This document shows, in pieces, positions 1 through 6,196 of a stretch of 9,701 bases of DNA. The position numbers were made by a program, and so were the translations under genes. Source of the DNA: Prevotellaceae bacterium (GTDB lineage Bacteria > Bacteroidota > Bacteroidia > Bacteroidales > Paludibacteraceae); NCBI GenBank assembly GCA_031270565.1, contig JAISXJ010000056.1, positions 1 through 9,701 of the forward strand, written 5' to 3'. The notes beneath the pieces are model-generated. The model made no database searches, was not told the DNA's origin, and saw only the letters and a program-made list of their open reading frames with translations. Every line of letters begins with the position of its first letter. The stretch's first letter is position 1.

Positions 1-1
1 C

Positions 2-295
2 AATGACGGCGGTAGCAGCTGGGTTGCCGGTACTCAAAGCAGCGGATGGACAAATAGTGCCACTAACTACTCTACCGGCCTTAAAATCGGCGATGCGCTC
101 GTTTTGCCCGCTGCCGGCCTCCGGGGCTACAGCAATGGCTCGTTGAACTACCGTGGCAGCACCGGCTACTACTGGAGCTCTACTGCTAATGGAGCTCGCG
201 GTTACTACCTGAACTTCTACAGCGATGGACAGGGCACGGGCAGCGGCAGCGGCGATCGGTCTTACGGCTACAGTGTTCGCTGCGTGGCGGAATAA
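2..295 (+). CDS. C-terminal end of a FISUMP-domain (Fib_succ_major) surface protein, partial
   Basis: The reading frame is open from the left window edge to the TAA at 293-295, giving 97 residues of the C-terminus; the true start lies outside the window. The sequence is rich in Gly, Ser, Tyr and Trp and carries the marks I recognise for the FISUMP / Fibrobacter succinogenes major paralogous domain: LPAAGLRGYSNGSL, then GYYWSST, then a YYLNFYSDG stretch, ending in DRSYGYSVRCV two residues before the stop. FISUMP proteins are exported and often present as many paralogues in Bacteroidota and Fibrobacterota; their molecular role is not established. The internal TTG at 104 is only an apparent start, because clear domain sequence lies upstream of it. 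The gene converges on the outer-membrane protein gene at 434-2926 and ends about 60 bp before a strong terminator. Family assignment is confident; anything about the N-terminus (lipoprotein signal, adhesin modules) cannot be seen. Confidence 0.85.
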   Translation, partial: NDGGSSWVAGTQSSGWTNSATNYSTGLKIGDALVLPAAGLRGYSNGSLNYRGSTGYYWSSTANGARGYYLNFYSDGQGTGSGSGDRSYGYSVRCVAE

Positions 296-355
296 TTATC
301 CTGAACTATGATTAAATATGTCTGTCTAAAAATCAAAGTACAAGACCAAACAAAT

Positions 356-378
356 AAAAGCCCCGCGCGGGGCTTTTT
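356..378. terminator. Bidirectional rho-independent terminator between convergent genes
   Basis: A perfect palindrome with GC core GCCCCGCGCGGGGC (360-373) is flanked by an A run on the left and a T run on the right, so each strand reads as a GC-rich hairpin followed by a T tract. It sits between the stop of the + strand FISUMP gene (295) and the stop of the minus-strand outer-membrane gene (434) and can serve both. Confidence 0.9.
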
Positions 379-433
379 CTTTGGTTGAGGTTTCAGTTAT
401 CAGAGCTTTCTCCGGTTCTGAAAAACTGTTCTA

Positions 434-2926
434 TCATCTGCCTCCCTGCGCTCTGCCGCCTCCGGAGGCTCCGGAATCTCCGGATTTCAAATCGTCAGAG
501 GAAATGGTGCGCTCCGTTTCCTTGATTTGAACACTCATATCACCCAGACGAAGCGATACGTTGATGCCGAATAAGCTTGAGTTGTCGAAGTAGTTTGAGT
601 GCCAGAGATAGCTTGGCGTTCTGGTTTCCGAACTGTAACGACGCTCGGAGAGGAAAGGCATGTTGGCGCTCAAACGCACGGTTAGTGCATCTTTCTTGAA
701 GAAACTCCGCGAAAGACTTACGCCGTAATAATAGTATTGCGAATTTGACCCCTGAGCATTAATATTTGGCGACTGATAGCCACCATAGCCCGACAGACGT
801 ATTTTCCATGGCATCGTATAACTGCCTCCTCCATAGAACGACATCTGAAAACCGCTGTTTTCCTGACTGTTTGTCCCCCCTGTAGCCATTCTGGCATAAT
901 GACCTCCCAGATTGGCATAGAGACTGACCTTGCTGCTTGGATTCCACGAAAGATAGGCGTACAGACCTGCCACGTCATATTCGCCCGTGTTGTAATAGGT
1001 GGAATAGGAGATGTTGTTGCGCATTTCCGAGAAATGTTCTATCGAATTGCGGGAGAAATAATAACTCAGACTTGTGCTGAGATAGACTTTGCCGGTGGCA
1101 ATATCATAGCTTATCCCAAAACTCTGGTTATGTTCGACGCCCAGATTCGGATTCCCTGTGGAAACGAAATTGGAATCTACCGAAGAGTTAAACGGATTCA
1201 GTTGCCAGATACCCGGTCGCCAAAGTCCCATAGTGTATGTGGCGCGTAAAGTCTGCATATCGGTTGGCTTGAAAGTTATCGACACTGACGGGATAAGGTT
1301 GGGATAGGTTTTTGAGAAATTCTTTGCCTCCTCCAGCGGGAAACGTGCCTGTTGCGACGTGTATTCCAGCCGTCCGCCCGCCCTGAACGACCATTTTTCC
1401 ACCGTATAACGATAACTCAGATAAACGCCCAAAATATCCTGCTGATTATTATACCTATCATGTTGCGTGGAATCGCCTGCTAACTTATCGTGTTTATAAT
1501 ATTCGCTTTCGGTTTTGTTGGAACGCAGCGTGTATTTGGCGCCTGCTTCCACCACATGCACCTCTTTTATAGGCGTAGTGAAATCTATTTGCGCCGTGTG
1601 CGCAATCATGCCTCCCTGCGAAAAATTCTTGCCGTTATAGTTGTGATAGTTAAGCAGACTGTCTATTTTATAGATGTTTTCGTTGCTAAGCGGAGAATAA
1701 TTAAATTGATAGGAAACGGTCAGCAGTCGCTCCTTTTCTTTGGCTGAGGTCAGTTGATAATCGAAATTGGCTGAGATGTTGCCGTATTTGTTTTTCCCCG
1801 AACTGTTGGTTTGATAATGCTGAGTGGGCGTCCGGTCGGTTGCGCTCATTTGGGTCTGTCCCGACGAAGTGAAGTCGCTGCCTCCCAGATAACCGTTTCC
1901 CGACAGGCTTAACAGTTGCAGGGTATCAATTTCGTAGGTAATCTTACCTCTGAAATTTGAAGAATTACCCTTGTAAGTGTTCTTCTCATCGCTTTCCAGA
2001 TATTTATATGGATTGGGAATAATGTTTCCCTGAGAGTCTAATTGGTCAAAGATTTCACGATAGGAATCGCTGTGCGAGTTCAGACTTTTATATTCTCCCA
2101 GTCCGCCCGACAGGATGACGCCCCATTTGCCCTGTTGCAGTTGCAAACTTGCGTTACCGTTGATGCTACCACGCTGATCGACGCCGCTACTCAGGGTCAG
2201 CGAATAGCCGCCCAGTTTGGAGTTGCTGACGGTAACGATATTAATGACGCCATCCAGTCCGTCGGCGTCATATTTTGCGCCCGGGTCAGTGATGACCTCT
2301 ATCTCCTTAATGGTGTTTGCCTGTGTGGATTTGAGAATGTTTTTCAGGTCGTCTTCGGAGAAGTTGGTGGGCTTGCCGTCCATCAGAATCTTGAATTTGG
2401 TTCCACCTTTAAGACGAATTTTATCATCGCCATCTACGGAAAGCAGCGGCACTTTGCGCAACATTTCCAGAAGATTGGATGTCCTTGATTCGGGGTCGTC
2501 TTCGATGCTGTATGCCACTCTGTCCATTGAGAATTTTACAAGAGGCTTGGCTGCCGAAACGCTTATTTCATCAAGCACATGGCTGCTGTTTATCAAATGC
2601 ACTTCGCCCAAATCAACCGGCTGTTCGTCGGAGAGGTTCAACTCCCTGCTGAAAGCGGCTTCTGAGGAGGAAAACACCAAAATATACTGTTGAGGATAAG
2701 GCAGCGAAAAGGAAAATATACCATTCTCATTGGCGGTGAATGCCCTGTAATCGGTTCGAGCGGAATCCTGTTTCAGGACGCGAATGGTAGCGTAGGCTTG
2801 CGGTTGCCGGTTAATGGAATCAAGCACGACGCCTTTAATCTGCGTCAATGAATCGGCGCCGGTCTGCGCCATACTGTGGTTAAATGTACACAAAAGTGCT
2901 AGTATAAAGAATATTCTGTTTGTCAT
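434..2926 (-). CDS. Outer-membrane beta-barrel protein with CarboxypepD_reg-like and TonB-plug-like domains
   Basis: The product has 830 residues and starts at the ATG at 2924-2926. Residues 1-20 form a type I signal peptide ending SMA|Q. Residues ~29-112 are a CarboxypepD_reg-like beta-sandwich (IKGVVLDSINRQPQAYATI). Residues ~119-233 are a plug-like domain (DEISVSAAKPLVKFSMDRV, LRKVPLLSVDGDD, IKILMDGKP-like stretch, then GAKYDADGLDGVINIVT). The rest, to about 800, alternates aromatic and polar residues as in a beta-barrel. This order is typical of the 'outer membrane beta-barrel family' (OMP_b-brl_3), relatives of TonB-dependent receptors. Residues ~802-830 form a tail past the last strand, ending in Gly/Ser/Arg (GASGGGRAQGGR). 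No SusD-like lipoprotein gene is adjacent, which argues against a SusC-type glycan importer. The substrate is unknown. No Shine-Dalgarno sequence or TAnnTTTG element was found upstream. It shares a terminator with the FISUMP gene. Confidence 0.85.
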   Translation of the reverse strand: MTNRIFFILALLCTFNHSMAQTGADSLTQIKGVVLDSINRQPQAYATIRVLKQDSARTDYRAFTANENGIFSFSLPYPQQYILVFSSSEAAFSRELNLSDEQPVDLGEVHLINSSHVLDEISVSAAKPLVKFSMDRVAYSIEDDPESRTSNLLEMLRKVPLLSVDGDDKIRLKGGTKFKILMDGKPTNFSEDDLKNILKSTQANTIKEIEVITDPGAKYDADGLDGVINIVTVSNSKLGGYSLTLSSGVDQRGSINGNASLQLQQGKWGVILSGGLGEYKSLNSHSDSYREIFDQLDSQGNIIPNPYKYLESDEKNTYKGNSSNFRGKITYEIDTLQLLSLSGNGYLGGSDFTSSGQTQMSATDRTPTQHYQTNSSGKNKYGNISANFDYQLTSAKEKERLLTVSYQFNYSPLSNENIYKIDSLLNYHNYNGKNFSQGGMIAHTAQIDFTTPIKEVHVVEAGAKYTLRSNKTESEYYKHDKLAGDSTQHDRYNNQQDILGVYLSYRYTVEKWSFRAGGRLEYTSQQARFPLEEAKNFSKTYPNLIPSVSITFKPTDMQTLRATYTMGLWRPGIWQLNPFNSSVDSNFVSTGNPNLGVEHNQSFGISYDIATGKVYLSTSLSYYFSRNSIEHFSEMRNNISYSTYYNTGEYDVAGLYAYLSWNPSSKVSLYANLGGHYARMATGGTNSQENSGFQMSFYGGGSYTMPWKIRLSGYGGYQSPNINAQGSNSQYYYYGVSLSRSFFKKDALTVRLSANMPFLSERRYSSETRTPSYLWHSNYFDNSSLFGINVSLRLGDMSVQIKETERTISSDDLKSGDSGASGGGRAQGGR

Positions 2927-3126
2927 TTTTAATAGAATTAAATAGTTTAATTACCCGTTTAAAAAGTTTTTTATGGATAAATATATTACGGACTATAACT
3001 ATTTATTTGAACAAAAATTGTGCAGCTTGGCACAAATTATTAAGCTGGGTTGGTCGAAAAAAGTATGGCTCTTATTATCGGGAGTATGATACGTTTGTAT
3101 TGGAGGATGTCCCTCAAAAAACACAT

Positions 3127-3160
3127 CGGCAACCCTCCCGAAGCTTCCGGAAGATTGCCG
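3127..3160. repeat. 34-nt imperfect palindrome (copy A of a hairpin element)
   Basis: It begins CGGCAACCC and ends GATTGCCG, with a GAAGCTTC centre. Base i pairs with base 35-i along most of its length: six terminal pairs, then inner blocks TCC/GGA and GAA/TTC broken by single mismatches. A second element of exactly the same length at 4461-4494 matches at 25 of 34 positions, the differences lying mainly in the middle. It is not followed by a T run, so a terminator role is unlikely. Confidence 0.6.
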
Positions 3161-3206
3161 TTACTGTTATAGGACAGGAGGAATTTTGATAATGTAAAGA
3201 AGCCAA

Positions 3207-3242
3207 AATCGTAAAGATTGAAACAACTCAACCTCTACGATT
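3207..3242 (-). terminator. Probable terminator of the repeat-protein gene
   Basis: Read on the minus strand, the hairpin begins 10 bp after the stop codon of the gene at 3253-3960. The outer stem is AATCGTA/TACGATT (7 bp); after a mismatch come two pairs, another mismatch, and an inner TTGA/TCAA stem around a 6-nt loop. The 3' side runs into TTTT, a short T tract. The AT-rich stem and short T tract make this weaker than the other two terminators. Confidence 0.5.
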
Positions 3243-3252
3243 GTGATGCGAA

Positions 3253-3960
3253 TTACTGATAGATGAACCGCCGTTTTGCACTCTGCGAACATTCGGCATG
3301 TTGCATAGCGTGTTCGCTATGGTCATCAATTTCCTGCTCAATCAAACTATTTTTTGCGCCGTAGGTCGATTTTACAATCCACTCTACTACCCATTCACCC
3401 TCTACAAGTCTGTAGGAAGTATATTCTATTTCATTCCCTTTTTTGTCGTAAACAAATATTTCTTTAGACGCCAGAACATATTCCTGCGTATCTTCATTCC
3501 ACAAACTGGTTTCCGATGACTGTTTTACTCCCTTTTTCAACACAAAAACCGTTTTACTCTCCAGACGCCACGGCTCCGGAGCGCCGACATAGTTGTTAAA
3601 GGCATAAGACAGTGCAACACACTGGTCTGCCTCATAGGAATACTCTTTCTTTGTTTTTTGCTGCCATGAATTACTTGGACCGTAAAAATGCGAAAACACT
3701 TCAGAAATCCGACGATGTTTGTTGTCATAAAGATAGTCGGTCTTCGTGGATGGCGACCATTGAGAAGTGTAGGGATTCAGCCAGTTTTCGATGGTTGACA
3801 CGATATACCCTTTTTTGTCATAGACAAAATCGTGTTTACTTTCCGTCGTCCATTCGGACCTACCCGGTTTTAACTGCTCTGTGATTTTGCTTTTCGGAAG
3901 AGCGAAAGCGCCGTTTACAACAGCAAACAAAAAAAGAGCGATTGTCAGATTTTTTTTCAT
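3253..3960 (-). CDS. Secreted protein of unknown function with six ~31-residue repeats
   Basis: I do not recognise a named family. The product has 235 residues from the ATG at 3958-3960. I prefer this start over the in-frame GTG at 4024-4026 because MKKN is followed by a clean signal peptide (residues 1-20, ending GAFA|L), and because a promoter-like -7 element covers 4026-4033. After the signal the protein repeats a unit W-x5-K-x2-[YF]-x-Y-[DE] with anchors at W37, W68, W99, W131, Y161 and W190 (spacing 31, 31, 32, 30, 29). Lysines follow five residues later at 42, 73, 104, 136 and 166, with FVYD, YLYD, YSYE, FVLK and FVYD next; the sixth unit is degenerate. The pattern suggests a periplasmic or surface beta-repeat protein, loosely like YD-type repeats. 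A tail with several His and Cys224 follows residue 212. It lies upstream of the outer-membrane gene on the same strand, but a likely terminator separates them. Confidence 0.7.
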   Translation of the reverse strand: MKKNLTIALFLFAVVNGAFALPKSKITEQLKPGRSEWTTESKHDFVYDKKGYIVSTIENWLNPYTSQWSPSTKTDYLYDNKHRRISEVFSHFYGPSNSWQQKTKKEYSYEADQCVALSYAFNNYVGAPEPWRLESKTVFVLKKGVKQSSETSLWNEDTQEYVLASKEIFVYDKKGNEIEYTSYRLVEGEWVVEWIVKSTYGAKNSLIEQEIDDHSEHAMQHAECSQSAKRRFIYQ

Positions 3961-4025
3961 AATCAATAAGATGTATTTTACAAACAATAGAATAAATAAC
4001 GCGAGAATAGCGTCCTGAACTGCCA

Positions 4026-4033
4026 CAAAGGTA
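4026..4033 (-). promoter_or_regulatory. Bacteroidota-type -7 element for the repeat-protein gene
   Basis: The minus strand reads TACCTTTG, an exact match to the Bacteroidota -7 consensus TAnnTTTG. No good -33 TTTG was found 19-21 bp upstream; an A-rich stretch lies there instead. Transcription would begin near 4019, giving a leader of about 60 nt before the ATG at 3960 and leaving the alternative GTG (4024-4026) outside the transcript. Confidence 0.45.
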
Positions 4034-4180
4034 CACTTTTTTTTAGTTTTTAGTTGTCAGTTATCAGTTTGACCCCCTAACGTCCTTAAAGACTTTAAAG
4101 ACCTTAATGTTCTCTTAGGAGAGGAATTTAGCCACAAATACACGAATCTGCCTTGCAGGCAGTCTGGGAAGCCGTTTTTT

Positions 4181-4210
4181 TGCCCGTTAGGGCATAAATA
4201 TCAATAGAAA
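4181..4210 (+). repeat. 30-nt hairpin-plus-tail module, copy 1
   Basis: Three parts are visible: a 14-nt hairpin TGCCC-GTTA-GGGCA (4181-4194), a 3-nt spacer TAA, and a 13-nt tail ATATCAATAGAAA (4198-4210). An inverted copy with the same layout lies at 4370-4399. An outer 9-bp inverted repeat (GCCGTTTTT at 4171-4179, AAAAACGGC at 4208-4216) encloses this copy and could form a longer stem. Confidence 0.6.
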
Positions 4211-4233
4211 AACGGCTTTAAACAGGCGTTTTT

Positions 4234-4271
4234 TGTCCGTCAGGACATATACCGTTAATGTCCTACGGACA
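4234..4271. repeat. Pair of TGTCC/GGACA hairpins
   Basis: TGTCC-GTCA-GGACA (4234-4247) and TGTCC-TAC-GGACA (4259-4271) have identical 5-bp stems and different loops, separated by 11 nt. With the hairpins at 4181 and 4386 this makes four 5-bp-stem hairpins within about 220 bp. The 13-nt tail seen in the 30-nt modules is not conserved here. Confidence 0.5.
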
Positions 4272-4369
4272 ATTTGGGCAGATAAAAATGTTCAATAAAT
4301 TTAGTCGTTTTGCGCGACTCGGCATAGCTAAAACAAGTTTTATCTCTGCTCTCGCTGCTTAAAACGTTG

Positions 4370-4399
4370 TTTCTATTGATATATAAGCCGTAAACGGCT
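4370..4399 (-). repeat. 30-nt hairpin-plus-tail module, copy 2 (inverted)
   Basis: Read on the minus strand it is a hairpin AGCCG-TTTA-CGGCT (4386-4399), spacer TAT, then the tail ATATCAATAGAAA (4370-4382), identical in all 13 bases to copy 1. Stem length, loop length and spacer length match copy 1 exactly while four of the ten stem bases differ, two at each end of the stem, and pairing is kept. Confidence 0.6.
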
Positions 4400-4430
4400 A
4401 ATAACTAAACTCTAAACTCTAATAACTAAA
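4399..4430. repeat. Low-complexity direct repeats TAATAACTAAA
   Basis: TAATAACTAAA occurs at 4399-4409 and again at 4420-4430, exactly 21 bp apart, with two copies of AAACTCT between. The TAACTAAA theme is the reverse complement of the TTTTTAGTT motif at 4047-4055. This looks like simple intergenic sequence rather than a functional site. Confidence 0.4.
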
Positions 4431-4460
4431 AATTATGTTTGCACCATATACATATATTAA

Positions 4461-4494
4461 CGGCAGCCTTCCGAAATGATCGGGAGGATTGCCG
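4461..4494. repeat. 34-nt hairpin (copy B), next to the tandem array
   Basis: Outer stem CGGCAG/TTGCCG (one G-T pair), a single bulged A on the 3' side, then inner stem CCTTCCGA/TCGGGAGG around a 5-nt AATGA loop. It has the same length and the same ends as copy A at 3127-3160, and folds better. It ends 6 bp before the 21-bp tandem array. No T run follows. Confidence 0.6.
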
Positions 4495-4499
4495 CTGTG

Positions 4500-4645
4500 T
4501 TTGGAAACTTTCCTATCACAATGTAGAGGCGTCACATCATAATGTAGAACTTTCCCATTACAATGTAGAGGCGTCACATCATAATTTGGAGTTTTCCCAT
4601 TACAATGTAGAAGCGTCACATCATAATGTAGAACTTTCCCATTAC
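4500..4645. repeat. Tandem array of seven 21-bp units alternating in two types (42-bp period)
   Basis: Type A units (consensus ATGTAGAACTTTCCCATTAC plus A) occupy 4500-4520, 4542-4562, 4584-4604 and 4626-4645 (last base missing). Type B units (ATGTAGAGGCGTCACATCAT plus A) occupy 4521-4541, 4563-4583 and 4605-4625. A and B share the ATGTAGA start and a similar end; first and third A units begin with TTTGG-like variants. Being a multiple of three, the period keeps frames open on both strands as heptads (NVEASHH/NVELSHY on +; HYDVTPL/HCNGKVL on -), but the + frame has only a TTG start without a ribosome site and the - frame starts inside the array, so I treat it as non-coding. There are no unique spacers, so it is not CRISPR. 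Origin by duplication of a 42-bp dimer is likely. Confidence 0.8.
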
Positions 4646-4677
4646 GGAGAGAGAGATTGCTTTAATAAGCAAACCAC

Positions 4678-4713
4678 AGATTACAAATCTGCGGGAGCAG
4701 GGGCGCCCTCTGC
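4678..4713. repeat. Two small palindromes at the right end of the repeat block
   Basis: CAGATT-ACA-AATCTG (4678-4692) is a perfect 6-bp stem. GCAGGGGCGCCCTCTGC (4697-4713) is an imperfect palindrome with one G-T pair. They lie just inside the right boundary repeat (4717-4728). Whether they form one element is not clear. Confidence 0.4.
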
Positions 4714-4774
4714 GAAAAACTGATAACTCTATTCATAGCGCCTCAAAAAAAGAATAAACCGGCATAAACACGGT

Positions 4775-4805
4775 ATTGTCATCCGCTATGTTTTTATTAA
4801 TTTTG
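4775..4805 (+). promoter_or_regulatory. Bacteroidota-type promoter for the HD-lpx gene cluster
   Basis: The -7 element TAATTTTG (4798-4805) fits the consensus TAnnTTTG at every fixed position. An ATTG (4775-4778), three of four bases of the -33 TTTG, lies 19 bp upstream, within the usual 19-21 bp spacing. Transcription would begin near 4812, giving a leader of about 40 nt. The site lies just outside the repeat block, so the block need not disturb it. Confidence 0.6.
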
Positions 4806-4853
4806 CCGTCGGATTATTTCTAATATAACCCCTTTCACATTGCGCTAAACAGA

Positions 4854-6125
4854 ATGTACATAGAGACCCCCTCTGAAATTGGTTCTGCGCCTTTTTTGGC
4901 AACGAATAAACGAAAGATTATCAATGATCCGGTATTCGGGTTCATCAATATTCCCAATACATTTATTTTTGACCTGATTCAGCATCGTTATTTTCAGCGG
5001 CTTCACCGTATCAAACAGCTTGGATTAACCTCATTTGTTTATCCGGGCGCACAGCATACGCGGTTGCAGCACGCTCTTGGCGCTCTCTACCTGACCGCAG
5101 AAGCCATTAAAGAGTTACGCGCCAAAGGTCATAACATTACGCCCGAAGAGGCTGACGGTGTGATGGCTGCCATCCTGCTGCACGACATCGGACACAGTCC
5201 TTTTTCCCACGCACTTGAACATACTTTTGTGGAAAATATGTCGCACGAAGCCATGTCGCGTCTGCTGATGGAGCGTATGAATATCGAAATGAACGGACAG
5301 CTGTCGCTTGCTATCCAAATCTTTACCAACAAATATTCCAAGACTTTTCTGCATCAGCTTATCAGCAGTCAGCTGGATATGGACAGGCTCGACTATCTGC
5401 GGCGCGACAGTTTTTTTACAGGTGTTGTAGAGGGCGCTATTGGGTCGTCGCGCATCATTAAAATGCTTGATGTGCACAACGATACGCTGGTGGTTGAACA
5501 TAAGGGTATCTACTCTATTGAGAATTTTCTTGTTGCACGCCGCTTTATGTATTGGCAGGTTTATCTGCACAAAACCGCTATGGCTGCCGAAGTGATGCTG
5601 TTGCACATTCTGAAAAGAGCCAAAGAACTTGTACGGCAGGAAATACCGCTGTTTGCAACGCCGGTATTACACTATTTTCTTGCTCAAACCATCGACAGCA
5701 ACCGTTTTCATACCGATAACGAAGCTGTCGAACAGTTCATACAACTTGATGATGCCGATATTCTTGCCGCTATCAAGGTATGGAGCAACCATACCGACAG
5801 CGTATTAAGCACATTAAGTCGCCGCTTTATCAACAGGCAGCTTTTCAAATCGCGACAGATAGACCAGCCGCTTACAGCAGCAGAAAAGGAAAAACTGAGC
5901 AATGATTATCAACAGTATTTCAGCATTTCACCGTATGAAGCAGGGTATTTCTTCGCCGAACAGACCGCATCTTCCGATACATATAATCTGCAGGACGATA
6001 AGATAATGATACTTTATAATAATGGCGAAGTGCGGGATATTTTGCAGGTGTCTGATATGCTGAATCCCGAACCCTTGACACACCACGTTGAAAAGCGTTA
6101 TCTCTGTTATTGTTTATTAAAATAG
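4854..6125 (+). CDS. HD-domain phosphohydrolase, SAMHD1/dGTPase-like (COG1078 type)
   Basis: The product has 423 residues. Metal-binding HD motifs are all visible: H73 in QHTRLQHALG, H110-D111 in LLHDIGHSPFSH, and the DMDRLDYLRRD segment at 175-185 that supplies the final Asp. IINDPVFGFI (22-31) followed by RYFQRLHRIKQLGL is the characteristic opening of this family. Family members studied elsewhere hydrolyse dNTPs to deoxynucleosides and triphosphate, often as allosterically controlled oligomers; the substrate here is unknown. The family opening starts about 20 residues after the chosen ATG; I see no better downstream ATG, so the short N-terminal extension is kept. There is no signal peptide, so it is cytoplasmic. 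It is the first gene after the promoter at 4775-4805, 71 bp before lpxD on the same strand. I recall this pairing from other Bacteroidales, which suggests linkage to envelope synthesis, but the mechanism is open. Confidence 0.85.
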   Translation: MYIETPSEIGSAPFLATNKRKIINDPVFGFINIPNTFIFDLIQHRYFQRLHRIKQLGLTSFVYPGAQHTRLQHALGALYLTAEAIKELRAKGHNITPEEADGVMAAILLHDIGHSPFSHALEHTFVENMSHEAMSRLLMERMNIEMNGQLSLAIQIFTNKYSKTFLHQLISSQLDMDRLDYLRRDSFFTGVVEGAIGSSRIIKMLDVHNDTLVVEHKGIYSIENFLVARRFMYWQVYLHKTAMAAEVMLLHILKRAKELVRQEIPLFATPVLHYFLAQTIDSNRFHTDNEAVEQFIQLDDADILAAIKVWSNHTDSVLSTLSRRFINRQLFKSRQIDQPLTAAEKEKLSNDYQQYFSISPYEAGYFFAEQTASSDTYNLQDDKIMILYNNGEVRDILQVSDMLNPEPLTHHVEKRYLCYCLLK

Positions 6126-6196
6126 AACACTAATGCAACATTATTTATATTTAATCAATCATCTATTTTTACATAAAGTAACCAGTTAATAATAAT

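Larger units (their letters stand above)
2927..3252. other. 326-bp intergenic spacer between the two minus-strand genes
   Basis: The half next to the outer-membrane gene (2927-3030) is very AT-rich and presumably holds its 5' leader. The other half holds a 34-nt imperfect palindrome (3127-3160) and a hairpin placed to terminate the upstream gene (3207-3242). Both strands have short open frames here (2920-3189 on +, 3040-3231 on -), but neither has a credible start region or a recognisable domain. The stretch 3040-3126 may belong to a dispersed repeat that ends in the palindrome; only a genome comparison can tell. Confidence 0.5.
4059..4728. repeat. Gene-free repeat-rich block bounded by 12-bp inverted repeats
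   Basis: AGTTATCAGTTT at 4059-4070 is the exact reverse complement of AAACTGATAACT at 4717-4728. Between them lie nearly all the repeats of this window, listed separately. Smaller items inside are a 9-bp tandem (CTTAAAGAC then TTTAAAGAC, 4085-4102) and a CTGCCT/AGGCAG hairpin (4148-4162). I found no transposase, no convincing ORF and no clear target-site duplication. It could be a non-autonomous insertion, several nested small elements, or an accumulation of intergenic repeats; the boundary repeats belong to an AT-rich motif (TTAGTTGTCAGTTATCAG) that may be common in the genome. Confidence 0.45.

Noticed and set aside
437..485. Palindromic GCCTCCGGAGGC and repeated CTCCGG near the end of the outer-membrane gene
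   Set aside because: It is explained by the Gly/Ser codons of the C-terminal tail; there is no T run and no second copy of the structure nearby.
4024..4026. GTG as start of the repeat protein, adding 22 residues
   Set aside because: It would place a hydrophobic stretch before an already complete signal peptide and lies at the -7 element, upstream of the expected transcription start.
4500..4645. CRISPR array
   Set aside because: Units are contiguous and all related; there are no unique spacers and no cas genes nearby.
4439..4723. 94-codon open frame on + across the tandem array (heptads NVEASHH/NVELSHY), and a 66-codon frame on - (4419-4619)
   Set aside because: Both follow automatically from a 21-bp repeat with no stop in frame. 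The + frame starts with TTG without a ribosome site, and the - frame starts inside the array.
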